Shown in pieces: positions 42,501-57,500 of a DNA stretch of 64,000 bases. The translations under genes were made by a program, and so were the position numbers. Position 1 is the first letter of the stretch. The number at the start of each line of letters is the position of its first letter. This DNA comes from Bugulina stolonifera (taxonomy: Eukaryota > Bryozoa > Gymnolaemata > Cheilostomatida > Bugulidae): positions 5,946,496 to 6,010,495 of the forward strand of contig OW285193.1 in assembly GCA_935421135.1 (NCBI GenBank), in the 5' to 3' direction. Below the pieces are notes generated by a model. It was not told the origin of the DNA. It did no database searches and was given only the letters and a program-made list of their open reading frames with translations.

Positions 42501-45500
42501 CAGATATTTGATATTTCAGGGATTGTAGTTGATGTCGATAGATTAGTCATAATCTTTCAACTTGTCTAGTCGCTCACTAGACGGGTGGAGAGTCATCCAG
42601 CCCCACCCGCCTCCACTATAAGTATATTTCCCCTGGTCCTTAGTTTAAGTCAATTAGTCACATAATGATATATTATATGGTTAGCTTCTTAGGCCTAGTT
42701 AAAGTGTATAACATTATGTAATAACTTCCCCTTGTGTTATTTGTATAAATAGATATAAAAGTATATATAACACTGTAATAACTTATTAATAATATACTAC
42801 TTTAAAAATTATTGATTGGTATTACCTGTTCAACGTTAGCAAATATCAGCAGCTAACAAGTCTGATGTGGATATCATTTTTATATTAATATACCAGAGTA
42901 TTGGCCGCATACTTGGCTACGATATTATACTACATAGTAACTTGTGTACAGCACGCATATACCGACTTGTTGTATATAATACGGGTACGATGGTGTTAGT
43001 TGATGTCTACATGAGAATACACGGAGCTCTTCGACAGCTTCAGCTTGTATGTAACATAAGTATGCATTCTATCTCGGTTTAGACATCAGTGTTGATAAGA
43101 ATTCAATTATTTCGTGTACTGGTTATTGTAAGAAATATTTGGTGGCATGTTTTGGATGGCTCAACAGGTGCCTGCTCTTGTACATGTATATATAGATGTA
43201 TAAACTTATTTGACATAATTATATTGCATCATTACAGTGTATAATTATGTATAATTATTACCTAATAGACAGTACTATATAGAATATAGTATATTAGTGT
43301 AGCATTGTATACAGTAGACATACAGCATACATCCAAAATGTAGTACATGCTGGATGTATGCTATACGTACCTATGTACATGTATGTATAATATACAATGT
43401 AGAGATGAGTAGTGACTTGTATAAACTACAGGATTATCCATACAGTGTACAGTTATATAGTTAATATGGTCCACATACCATACAGGTGGCTGTATTTGAT
43501 TTATATTAAGTCTAACTACAAGTTAATTCCACTGCAAATATTAGTAGAGTATCCAAGAGTTAATCTCTGTTCCTGCTATCAATATGTATGTGTGTACTGT
43601 GCCTGTACCTTTAGGTAGCTGCAGTGTTGTCATCGTGTGTATGTGTAGGTGGGTACGTTTTCCGGCATTGAATGAAGAATAATATGATCGTTATTCTCCT
43701 CAACTATTTTGTCCAATCGAAATCCTAGTTTGAAGTTAACAGGAAATGGTTACCATTTACCATATATGTATGGGAAATCTTTTGGTCTAAGATTTAGAGC
43801 GAGAACTCGTTCTACATTGTGTGCCGCTCTATGTGCATTATATGACATAAGAGGACATGTTACCTGTGTCATATAGTATAGGGTCCTGTTACTATATTGT
43901 ACATTATATGTGCATGCAGAGCTACAGTCACATGTATTGCAATTCACAATATAGCACAGTGTGTTTCGGAGCCCTGGAGGTTGTTTTTTCAGGTGTTCAG
44001 CTGGGAGGGAAATCCTTATAGAAATAGAACAAGTTCCAATAAAAATATATTAGTTTGTTATTGAATAATAGTCATTCCACCATAGATTGGATAGTTAGCT
44101 TCTATTATGTGGAGTGTGTATGTCGTATGATGTTTCTTCGGGCTTGTATTTCGTAAGATCCCAGTCTATGTATTAGGTCTAATGTATGTATACAAAATAG
44201 ACATACATGTACATGTACATTCACAATAGAATAATGTAGTGAACTAATAGGTTAGTGGAATGGTTGCATGACTAGGTAATGTAGGTAAGTAGGTAACGTA
44301 GGTAACGTAGGTAACGTAGGTAAGTAGGTAATGTAGGTAAGTAGGTAACGTAGGTAAGTAGGTAAGGTATGTTCTACCTGCAGGTACAAGTCTGTCTATC
44401 AGTCTCTTTGTTTAATAGGCCTGTCTATATACAGCCGCATACGTTATTTCATTATACACACAAACATAATATTATATTATGTAGGCTACACTGGATATTA
44501 GAGTAATATTATATGTAGACCTAATTGATTTTATCGTATTAACTGTATAATATTATGTAATTGACATCATGTTGACTTTCCAAGGCATCTTCTTTTGAAC
44601 TTCCTACTGAAGTGAATTGAATCCAATAATTATGATCATAATTATCATCTATTTCATCCTGTTATATTCAATACTAGAGTTATATGTACTACATTGTATG
44701 TAGTACTCTTACATATTCAATAAAGAGTAGTCATGAATTCTGTATCGTGGAAATACATTGTCACACGTTTACATTTGAAGTTGTCTCCCCTCCTATGCAC
44801 CTGTAAGAGCCTTCTGTATTATATTATGTTGTATTATGTTATCTTATGTTATATTATATTATTATTATATTATTATTACATGTATATTATATTATATTTC
44901 GATAATAGTGTGATGACATACTTGCCTGTGTATATTATTGGAGCTGTCTTCTCTTTTCAGCAAATACATTTGGAGTTAGTATGTTCTCTCCATGGTACTA
45001 GGATGTATTATATTATAGGAGTTGTTCTCTCTCTAATGTTGTTGTTATATTAGAGTTGCCTTCTCTCTACCACAGGACTTGCAGTCAGAGATAGATGCAC
45101 ATCAGCAAACACATGAGTTACTGAGTGTGACTGGGAAGAGAATGACTGCTGCAGACGATACTCAGGTTATGAAAAAGAGGCTGGATGATATGAATGAAAG
45201 GTGGACACAACTTCGAACAAAAACTGTGGAAATCAGGTAGAATACATAATACTACATAATATTATAAAAAAAACCATGTTCCATTTCTGCAGATACTTGG
45301 TACATTGGGTAATACAACATATTGGTGGTACCAGGTACCCTGGTTGACTACCTATCAATGGCAAACCTGGGTACTTACTATTGGATCAGTTTAGTATCTA
45401 CTATTGACCTAATACTTTACTTCCTGTTGACCTACTTACAGATCGAAACTAGAGTCGAGCATGCAGCAGTGGTCTGAGCTGATAAAGAGGTGCCGCGTAC

Positions 45501-48500
45501 TCATCGACTATCTAATGAGCCGAGAGAATGAGCTGATAGCAGCTCGGCCAGTGGCTGGCAACTTGCCAGGTGTGAAAGAACAACATCTGGTGCATGAGGT
45601 GGGTTTATCAGCATTATTTACCTACCTGTATGCTTCTACAGAGCAGCTGAAACTAGTTTTTCATTCAACACTAGAGTTATCCTCTCTCTGGTTGATAGTG
45701 AGAAGACAACTCATTACAGTTTGTTAAGCAATAATACTAGTAATATTATACATTGTACATGCAGATATCTTTTATAGTGCTAAGAGGTCAGACTATTGGT
45801 ACTATCACTATGTCTCTAGGGCTGTAGGATCAGGCTACTGATATATAACTATATTTTGTAGGGCTGGAAGAACAGACTGGAGGGAAAGACCTCAGAGTTT
45901 GAACATACCATCTCAACCGGTCGGTTCTATCTGGAGAAAGAAGGAGCTGATAGAAGACTCAGTTCTGCTAGCTGTGATAGCAGAATAATTGATGGTGAGT
46001 GTAGCAGACCCCCTCTCTTGAATATATAATATATCGTAGTGCTAAGGCTAAGAGATTATACAGGTCATACCTTATCTGACTTGAGTACCACTCCAGTGTC
46101 CATCCACTTAGCCTGACATGTAGTCCTATAACACTCTTTCACATTTATAGTAATAGATAGCTGATTCGTCTGCTACAGTAGGAGGGGCCTATGTTCACAA
46201 CTTATTACTTTTCGAATTTTTAGGATTTATTTTATCATGGTCTGTGTTGTTAGTCATGTACATAATTATAGCATTGTGCAGTTACATAGTATACATGTAT
46301 ATTATTGTAAATTGTAACATATGCATAATATGCCCTATCAGTGGATTAATTTCATTGATGGTATGCCTCACACACATAGCTCTAACTATGTAGTGTTACA
46401 GCAAGTAATTCTCATACTTGGTCTGATGTGTGAACTACACTGTAGTCCATTGCATGACATCAATATATACATGAATTATACATGTCAGTGTAGATTTCAT
46501 GTTGATATAATACATGTATATGAAGTCTATTATATAACCCTAGTGTCAGTATAATTCTTCTATGTATTATATAATAGTTGTCTACTGCAGTAGATATTTA
46601 CATATTGATACCCAATGTTTACTCAGATTATCTCCTCTCTGTAATCTCCTGTCATTCAATAAGCTAAGATAAACACATGTGCCATCAATCAAACATAATA
46701 TATATGGATGGTTGGAACAGTGTCCCGCAGTGTCACTCTAGATATCTATAGAGCTTGGGCTACACATACTGACATATCTCACACTTGGTTACTGTTAATA
46801 CAGAGCTGAGTGTAGAAGGTTCAGAGGCTAAGTCTGTGATCAAGAACATCAGGCGGCACATACGTCTGCTAAATCAGAAGTGGATGGAGCTACACAACAA
46901 GTCTGAGAGGTGGCAGAACCAGCTGGAAGCCAGTGAGAAGACATTACAGGACATTAACAGTCTACTTAGCATCGCCACACGACATCTTAACGAGATAGAC
47001 AACAATACACAGGCTTGGAAAAATGTACGTCTTTGAATCTATCTGTGTGACATGTGATGTGGTAGTTAGGGCAAGTCATACGGGGAGGGGAGATGTAACC
47101 CACCCAAACTTCAGGTAACCAACAGGAATATAGGCTAGATCAACAAATGAAATGTTGACAGATTTTACAGATGTTGACTAATAGTAGTACTACTAGCAGT
47201 AGTAGTACTACTAGCAGTAGTAGTAGGAGTAACAGTAATAGCCGTAGCAGTAATACATGTAGTACTCGCAGTTGTAGCGGTAGCAGTAGCAGTTGTAGCG
47301 GTAGTAGTTGTGGTAGTAGTAGTAGTACATTGTAGTAGTAGTGGTGGTAGTGGTGGCGGCAGTGGCGGCGGCAGTAGTAGTAATAGTAGTATTAGTATTA
47401 GTAGAAGCAGTACTGACTAGTCACTAGTAGGCCTACATAATATAGTTATCTACTTCTAGATCTCCTCACTACTAACCTATCTATCTACCACTACTGTATA
47501 CATGTATATGTCCACACTCTTTATCTAGACCATCTTACAACCTACAGGTAAATGACTACCCTCTCTCAGATCTACCCAGACAGCTCACTACTGCTAGGGC
47601 ACTTAGACGTAAGAATGAAGAGGTCGGTGAGGTTTTGAACAAGTCGATGACTCTAGTGAGATCATTGGACCAATCAGAGGGGCCCGTGGACATGCAGACG
47701 AAACAGACCATATCTCAATTAGCGGATAGGTAGGCATTACCTAGTTTCTGCTATGCTGTATATCAGTCATTCAGTCAGTCAGTATATCAGTCACTCGTTC
47801 AGTCAGTTGGTATATCAGTCACTTGTGTAGTCAGCCAGATAGTGTATCAGTTACTCGTTCAGTCAGTTAGTATATCATTCACTCGTTTCGTCAGTCAGTT
47901 ACTGTATCAGTTACTCAGTCAGTCAGTTTTATGTCAGTGTATCAGTAGGTGTATCTGTAGTCTTTTAGTGTATCAGCTAATCAGTTGGTGGATCAGTCTA
48001 TCGCTCAGTTTGTTAGTCCGTATGTTGAAGGTGTTCGTATTTTATACATATAAAGTTCTACTAGTCTTGCCTCTATTCCTTTATATGGCTCTGATCACAG
48101 ACTATCTGTCCTCTATAATGTCCTCAGCTGTGATACAATTTGACATTTGAAAACTGGGCCAGTATGTCTCCAAGTCTCATCGTGTCATGCTGTTATTCAA
48201 TCAACGTCTGCACTGATTGAATTAGTGCATGCACAGAGGAACTGCTGTCTCTACATAAGCTGAGGCAGCGGGTCTACCTCTCTCATAAGTAATACTCGTC
48301 TCTGCAACTACGGTTCGTTACTCGGGCTCCCCATAGCCACATGGCTGATAGTCTCGCAGAAATAGTTTTCCTTCTCATCCAGCAGAAGAAGCATTTAGCC
48401 GAGAAAGTTGTCAACAAGGGTATTGTCGATGTGTTGGACAAGGCGGAGGCTGCAAAGAACAGGCTGACTGTGTCAGCCAGCAAGTATTATAGAAGGAACT

Positions 48501-51500
48501 CCATTACCATACAGAAGGGCAGCGTGTTAACGTCCACCTTGTTTGATTATAAGGGTGATGAATTTGTTCCTTTTAGTGACGAGATACCTGCAGCTGAGGA
48601 TCATGGGTAGGGTTGTAGTATAGTTATAGTATAGGGTTATCATGGCTAGTATATAGCCTGGGGATGAACAAGTTTAGGGGGAGGGTGCAGGGTGCTTTTC
48701 GTACCGTCAACTTCATCACTTCTGTCTACACACCCATCCTGATCACATACTATACTTCTACAGATGTGTTATATGCATGTATATTCTATTCTAGTTTGTT
48801 CTACTAACATACCGCATTGTATCATGCTACGTCATGTCATTTGGTATCACATGACTGTAATGTCTATGTATATATTGACTGTGTAGACAACAGAAGGCAG
48901 AACAGACTCTGGATGACAGAGTATCACAGCTAGTCAGCCTAAACAGGTCTCTAGTACCTGAGGTCAGTGACCTACTAAGTGACTCAGTTAGTAAACCGTA
49001 TGAGAGGGCAACAACTCCCACAGGGGTACCTTACTATATCAAGTGAGTATATGCTATCTTACGATATCAAATGAATATATGCTACCTTGCTACCTTATTT
49101 GTTTTATAAGCATAAAATATAATGTACTGTCACATGTTTATGTTGGTCAAATTTGCAAATTGCATACATCAAAATAATATAGTGCTTATACATGTATATG
49201 TAAGTGATTCTACTTACAGTCATGAGAAGAAGACTACCCAATGGGACCACCCACGTATGGTCAGTCTACTCACTCAGCTACCCAAATATAACGCCACCAA
49301 GTTTTCAGCCTATCGAACGGCCCAGAAACTTAGGAAAATGCAGAAAGCACTTTGCTGTAAGTGTCGCTATATTATTATGTTGCTAGACTAAGCTGACACC
49401 TTGCTACGAATGTCACTAGACCTGTTGTAAACAGTTTGCTGTGGGTGTTAGCATATTGAGCAGCGGGTACTTGGTAATTAGTGTCACTAGATTATAGTTC
49501 CACACTTTCTCTCTTCTAGTGAACTCTATCAGACTCAAGGACGTTATCAGAACTTGTCAGGAACACAACGTAGTCTCAACGGTTGGCGAGGAGATCATTG
49601 ATGTTAATCTAATGGTAACCTGTCTTAGAGATCTATTTGAACATCTTGCAGACGACAGACACGCTGCCGGAGTTAATGTACCTCTAAGGTAAGTCTCTTC
49701 CATGTCGCAGCCACCTACATAATTATATTGTATTGTTACTCAGCAATAACACATCTAGTTGTGTGTTATATTGTAACTCCACAATACCATACCTACTTTA
49801 CTGTTCATTATGTTTGTAGTATTGATCTTTCTCTGAACTGGCTGCTCAACGTGTATGACCTTGGGCGACAAGGTCAACTCAGGAGCCTTAGTTTCCAAGT
49901 TGGCCTAGTAATCATGTCCAGGGGGGCGGTAGAAGATAAATTCAACTGTAAGTAAAATGCTAATTGTAGAATGTATAATATTACTATAGATATGTAGAAT
50001 CTACGCTAAGTTTGATGATATTATGTAGTATTGATATACATTGTAATATGTTATGAAATATTGTATAATATCTCTATAAATTGTTCGCAATTGTATGAGG
50101 GAGTGCTGGTGCACATGTTTGTATATATACTAATATTCTGTGCTAAATTTAACGATATTTTATAATATCTGAATCTCTATAGCCGTGTATACGTTCATAC
50201 TGTAGACTTGCTGTCCTGTCTGGCTGACAAGTCTGGTCAAATAGACGAGAGGAAATTGTCTTATCTTCTCTCTGACTGTATCCAGATTCCGAGACAGCTG
50301 GGAGAGCTGAGTTCATTTGGTGGTGCTAATATAGAGCCCAGCGTGCAGAGCTGCTTGGAGCAGGTAACGTTACCCTTAGCTAATCATCATCACTGATTGT
50401 GGTTCCCTTAGCTAATCATCATCACTGATTGGTTCCCTTAGCTAATCATCATCACTGATTGGTTCAATGTGCTTTTCCACAATCCGAACATATACATGTA
50501 TATTAGGTTCTACTGTACGGCAGATGTGTACGAATTTGTTTGTTCATTCGTCGTCTCCAAGGCAAATGGGATTAGGACTTAGCATGGCTGTACCTGCCTG
50601 TACCTGCCTGTACCAACTACTATACATACATAGTTATCATCATAATAAATAGTACAGTGTAGGCTAATAGTATACCATGTATAACAATGTTGGAGCTACC
50701 CTCTCTTTACTGTGTTATGAGGTTGTACCTAGTTAGTTTATTCTACAGGCAAAAGGCAGTACGACTATCAACTGCCGTCAGTTTATGGACTGGTTAGCCT
50801 TAGAACCACAGTCTATGGTGTGGCTCCCTGTCTTCCATCGTCTTGCCACCTCAGAGAGCTGTAGACATCAGGCTAAGTGTAACCTATGTAAGAGTACACC
50901 GATAATTGGTCTAAGGTACGTTATATACTAACCATGTAATGTAGTACGTACATGGTAGATACACAGTGCATACACAGTGCATACACAGTACATACACAGT
51001 ACATACACAGTACATACACAGTACATACACAGTACATACACAGTACATACACAGTACATACACAGTACATACACAGTACATACACAGTACATACACAGTA
51101 GATACACAGTATATACACAGTACGTACACAGTACATACACTGAAAATACATAGTACACACTGTACATACACAGTATACACACAGTGCATACACAGTACAT
51201 ACACAGTAGATACACTGTACATACACAGTATACACACAGTGCATACACAGTACATACACGGTGCATACACTGAACATACACAGTACATACACAGTAGATA
51301 CACAGTACATACACAGTGCATACACAGTACATACACTGTACATACACAGTATACACACAGTGCATACACAGTACATACACAGTAGATACACAGTACATAC
51401 ACTGAACATACATAGTACACACTGTACATACACAGTATACACACAGTGCATACACAGTACATACACAGTAGATACACAGTACATACACTGAACATACATA

Positions 51501-54500
51501 GTACACACTGTACATACACAGTATACACACAGTGCATACACAGTACATACACAGTACATACACTGTACATATACTTGTATTTTAGATATCGGTGTCTGCG
51601 GTGCTTCAACTTCAATCTTTGTCAGAATTGTTTCTTTTCCGGGAAAAAAGGCAAAAATCACAAACTCAATCATCCGATGAAAGAGTATTACTGTGCAGTA
51701 AGTAAAATATTCCGTATTATGTAATGCTACGTACAATCTAGTATACGTCTAACAGCTTTGCACATATTTTGGTAATAATATAACATATTGTATGCATTGT
51801 ATCTAGTGAAAGTGCTAATCTACAAGGTCTGTCTACGGCATATTCACATGTCTATGTTTTATCAGGATGGGCTAATATGGCCGCTACCTGTGTCCAAGGT
51901 AGACTAGCATGTTCTCCCTCCTTTATGTTATACATTATGTCATATACTCGTATACGTTATAATATAACCTTATAATTGCAGTACCTTAGCCATATTATTT
52001 ATGCATAAGGTTGTGTTTACCTCCCTCCCGCATCCTAAATACTAGTTTTATCTGGGACTAATGCTATTCGTTTCTGAGAATCATCTATTGTATGTCTACA
52101 CATACTATTACCATTATTCTATCCCATGCATACAACGTATACGACTATATCATACCATACTATTACTATGGTATCATATTATTTTCTGTTTAGTCAACAT
52201 CAAATGATGAAATGAAGGATCTATCATCTCCAATGAGAAAGAAGTACAGCTCAGGACGTTATATCAAGAAACACAACCCTAAGGGTTATCTTCCCTTGAG
52301 TAAACTCACGGATGGGGATTCCACATTTTCCAGAGAAAGGTAAGACGAGTTGGTAGTTTTTACTTACAGTTATAGATGTACATGTATATGTGGAACATTA
52401 TTATCTACAAGTAAGTATGTACACGTATGTTACTAGTGAAGTAGGTAGATCTTATCTACATGTACACTGTCTGTCTGTATGTCCATCTGTGTTTACTGTG
52501 TTCTATCTTTGCTGTGGTTTTGTTCAGCAAATTGAAAGTAGAATGGTAAGTAAAGTGTACAGGGGAAAGCAACTCTTCTAACCTATTTATTTTCTCAATG
52601 CTAATTGGTTGGTTAGTTAGTCCTAATAAGCTGCAGCAGACAAGCAGACACCCTGTTCGTCTGCATGTAGTATACTAGGATGGTTGTTCTGTTGAATATA
52701 AGTTTGCTTTCCGTCTTTGTATTCTCTATTTTTCTATTCATTTCCAGTTTATCTTTCATGAGTGACCTGGGGTAAGGATGCTATCGACTAACATTAATAA
52801 TAAAACACTATAACGTACATTCACTGTCAATTGTATTTTCACTTGCACCACACCACTACACTTACACCTACTCAGTGCTGAGTGTAAGTTGTCTACACAT
52901 GCTTCTCTCTATGCCCATATGTTCCCATCTTCTAACTTCTCCGTTGGTGTCACCGTATTAACTATGCTTACACTATCCCAGCAGTGCGATGTCCGACATG
53001 TTGTGGTGTAACATACAAGTACCCCATCTTATGTTACTCGTATTATAGCGCCACCAGCTCTGCCAGGTCTAATGTCTAGCCACACCTCCTTATCCTATTA
53101 TATTATATATGAGCTGATGTACACGTAAGTCCAAGTTAATCATCGCTCTGGATGTTGAGGAATTGGGGGCTTGTGTACACCGTCCAAACTTGTGCATGCT
53201 TATAATTCTCAGTCTATTTATGTCGTTCACTAACTATAACATCATCACTCATGTATCATGAAATCTGATTGGATAAAAGTAAGGCTAGGACAGCAGTATA
53301 TTTTATTGGGTTGGTCATTGGTCTCTTCTTTCTCCCTCTCTACTCAGCATGCATCGGCATATCTACGCATACATATTGTAACAAAATTACTAATAAATGT
53401 ATTGCTATGATACTAAATTCTACAACACTTTGACAAAATTCATTAACTAAACTAAACTTTACACAAGTTGACTTTTATCTCGCTTTGTCGGAAACGTCAC
53501 GTTGCATCACATTACAAAGTACCCACTATTACATTTAATCACTGATGAATGACATATATTTATCTAATGCGTGCATGTGTATTGTAGTACACCTGTATCC
53601 TCCCCTCCATCTATACACATACAGTACGATATCGGTGGGTCACACAGCTCTCACGATGCCGTCCAATCACACGGCACACTTCAGTCACATGACATAGACT
53701 CTCCAGGAGGAGATGATCCAGAGATTCATAGAGATATTGAGAAATACGCCAACACGTAAGTATACCATCCATAGCCAACATGTAAGTATACCATCCATAG
53801 CCAACACGTAAGTATACCATCCATAGCCAACATGTAAGTATACCATCCATAGCCAACACGTAAGTATACCATCCAGATAGCCAACACGTAAGTATACCAT
53901 CCATAGCCAACACGTAAGTATACCATCCATAGCCAACATGTAAGTATACCATCCATAGCCAACACGTAAGTATACCATCCATAGCCAACACGTAAGTATA
54001 CCATCCATAGCCAACATGTAAGTATACCATCCATAGCCAACACGTAAGTATAGCATCCATAGCCAACACGTAAGTATACCATCCATAGCCAACATGGAAG
54101 TATACCATCCATAGCAGTTCTTCTCATGGTTAGCCCTTAGCGGTCGCCGTAGTGAATCTTATTTAGATCTCTTTAGATATAATAATCACATGACTCTCTT
54201 CCGGAGGAGGGGGCTTTATGGTCCGTCGTCTGCGGTAGGCCAACTCTTACGTTGAAGACTGTTAGCTGTGTTGTTATTTATTTGACCAATAAGTGACACT
54301 ACTTATCAGAAGTTATCTTCTCACAGTCTTTATTCAGGGTTAACTTCATGAACATGCCAGTAGCACCATTTATGCTTAACCAATCATATCATATCATGCA
54401 TTCATCATCAACCAATCATATCATCTCTTACTCTCAATATGAGCTAATCGCTATACGTCTGTTACAGACTGAGTAAACTGGAGAGGCGAAACACAAATAA

Positions 54501-57500
54501 CGGCAATTCCAACACAGTAAAAGTAACAGATTACACTTCTGCGGGTGATGAAGTTGACTCAAGGTTACCTCAAGGTCACATGGACCTAGGAACCAGCACA
54601 TACATAGACAGCAGCTACCATGCGGATATCAGTGTAGCTCTTCCTACAACTAATGGCTGCAGTCTGCCATCAGATAATAATACCTCCACATCACAGAGAA
54701 CTGGGTAGGTTTTACATACTATATACATGTAGTAGTAAACCATATTGATGTACGATATCATAGTACTTAAAAATGCAAAATATATACATTGTATAGGCAT
54801 AATATGTATACATATTCCAACACGAATTATACTAAGAGTATCAATTTATGCTGAGAGCACAACTCCAATAATTTGTGATACACTTTCTGTAGTGTTGGCT
54901 CAACTCCTACCTGTATTCTACCTTGGTCTTCTCTTCACTATCACATACATTTTATAAACTGATCTCGGTGATTTCCTCACATCCTATTGGCTAATGTCCA
55001 TCTGTCACATACACTTGTGTCAGTGTCAGCAGTTCCTCTCATGCTATTGGCTAATAATCTCTGGTGTCACTGATTTCCTCACTTTCTATTGGCTAATATT
55101 GATGTATTAAAAGCTGATATTACTGATTCCCTCACGTTTTATTGGTTGATAACAAGTGTTAGAATAATGCATTTACTGCTATTATTAAGCTACCATTTCA
55201 TCAGCATTGATTATTTCCATTCACGCTGCACACTTTCTTACCTCTCTATACATAACACTTTTATATTGAAGTATAGTATACAAGTGCATAATAGTCAAGT
55301 CTACGCATTGATTAAACACTTGACTTAACTAAGTATACTAAATCTCCTATACAAGTATATAAACACCAGCCACTAGTCAATCACCAACAGAGTCAGTGAG
55401 TTACTACAACTAGTCACCTGTTTAGATTCATGTCTGCTGATGAAAAGTGAACGTCTTCAGCATTCTTCTACCGCTAGGCCTTCATTCTTTACTATTCTAG
55501 TGTAAGTGACTCATAACTATTACCAGTAGTAGTGGTAGTAGTAGTGGTAGTAGTAGTGGTAGTAGTAGTGGTAGTAGTAGTGGTAGTAGTAGTGGTAGTA
55601 GTAGTGGTAGTAGTAGTGGTAGTAGTAGTGGTAGTAGTAGTGGTAGTAGTAGTGGTAGTAGTAGTGGTAGTAGTAGTGGTAGTAGTAGTGGTAGTAGTAG
55701 TGGTAGTAGTAGTGGTAGTAGTAGTGGTAGTAGTAGTGGTAGTAGTAGTGGTAGTAGTAGTGGTAGTAGTAGTGGTAGTAGTAGTTGTAGTAGTGGTAGT
55801 AGTGGTAGTAGTTAGTAGTGGTAGTAGTAGTGGTAGTAGTAGTGGTAGTAGTAGTACATGTAGTAGTGGTAGTCTTAGTGGCAATAGTAGTAGTAGTAGT
55901 AAGTATTTTAATGAAGCAATCTTTGTGACCTTTTGTATTTGCATACACAAAGTATTTGCTATGTGGGTTGTATATATTTTACCTGTACAGTATAGTATAC
56001 CATATATCTTGTAAATTTGAGATTAGGAAACCAGGTAATAAGTTTGTATAATCATTTAATATGTCTACATATGATACAGTTGGTATAATAGTGTGTCTGC
56101 ATATAATACAGTTGGTATAATAGTATGGTGTAATAATACAGTTGGTATAATAGTATGTCTACATATAATACAGTTGGTATAATAGTGTGGTGTAATAATA
56201 TATTGCAATGTAATTTATGGAATACTATTACATATCGTTAGACAATCTATAATAATATAACGCTGCACAGGAGATCTCATATACAGCTGTATATATTATA
56301 GCTTATAGGAGTTATGCTCTCTTTGCTCTTATAGCCCCGATCTCAGTAATTCGTCTGCGGTCTTGATATACATGTACAATACTGTATTATACCGTGTTAC
56401 TATTTTGCTATATTTTATTTTCTGGTTTATATGTGTTAGTATAGCTCATTAAAACACTTGTAATGCCCAATACAACTCTGCAATGTATTGTCTATTCTAA
56501 ATTATTATTAGACAGTTGGTATGTCCGTTAAACTTTGAGTTGAGAAGAGCATGTACTTTATAAATAGTTTTCATTGCTGATCGACTTCTTTAGTATATAG
56601 CATTTGAATTATTGATTTTATGAGAAAGTTTAGTTTCTATTAAAGTGTAGTTGGACAGCTCAGTTCTTTTCATAGTCTATTTGCATATGTTTACAGTCAG
56701 TTAGGTGACATCGTTATATACATGTTTGTGTGACAAAGTTCTAAAATAATATCTGGCATGACATGACATAATGATTGAATTGTGTTGTTTTTACGCCTAA
56801 AATGTCAATGTAGTGGCAAGACATAACTACTGACACGTATATAAGAGTATAATAGGTTATTGTTACTTTAGCCTACACTTCATTTCCTGCGTCTTCTTAT
56901 CACTCTCTGTTTCTATGCGATTCCTCAGTCACTTTAGCTCACGTTAATTATTCATTCAAGTGACTTTAGATATCATACCCTCAGCCCAAAGTCACACCAG
57001 ACTTACAGTAAGAGTACTATTAAGTGTTTATCTGCTACTCCCACCCCCCCCCCCCCACCACCACCACCACCACCACCACCACCCAACCCATGGCAAGGTT
57101 CACTGGTTATACCCTTCTCTTTGCAGGGATAATGATGAACATAAGATTATTGAGAGATATTGCTCTAGTCTGACAACCAGTCCTGCACACAGACCTACCG
57201 AACTGCATAAACCAGAGGAGATTACCTACACTGACTCTCCTCTCAAGAGCCCCATGCAGATAGTCATGGCTCTGGAAGATAGCCAGAAAACTGAACTGGA
57301 GGCCATGATCAAAGACCTAGAGGACGAAAACAGGTGCGTATATCAGGGAATGATGTGCATGTGTGTATCAAGGGAGATATCTGCTGTGCATGTTTATGTC
57401 AGGGGAGATAACTAAACTGTACATGTCTGTCAGGGGAGATAACTACTGCGTATTGTGATGTTGCAGGAACTTACAGAACGAGTATCAAAGACTGCAAGCA

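Noticed and set aside
50911..51736. Long - strand and + strand reading frames with Cys/Val/Tyr or His/Thr/Tyr runs
   Set aside because: They are translations of the 11-bp AGTACATACAC satellite inside an intron; open in every frame because the unit has no stops.
53611..54127. - strand frames of 130-165 codons repeating [18 protein letters not shown] words
   Set aside because: They are translations of the 26-bp donor-derived minisatellite after e47.
55492..56014. Poly-Val, poly-Thr and Tyr/His frames
   Set aside because: They are translations of the GTAGTAGTAGTG repeat.
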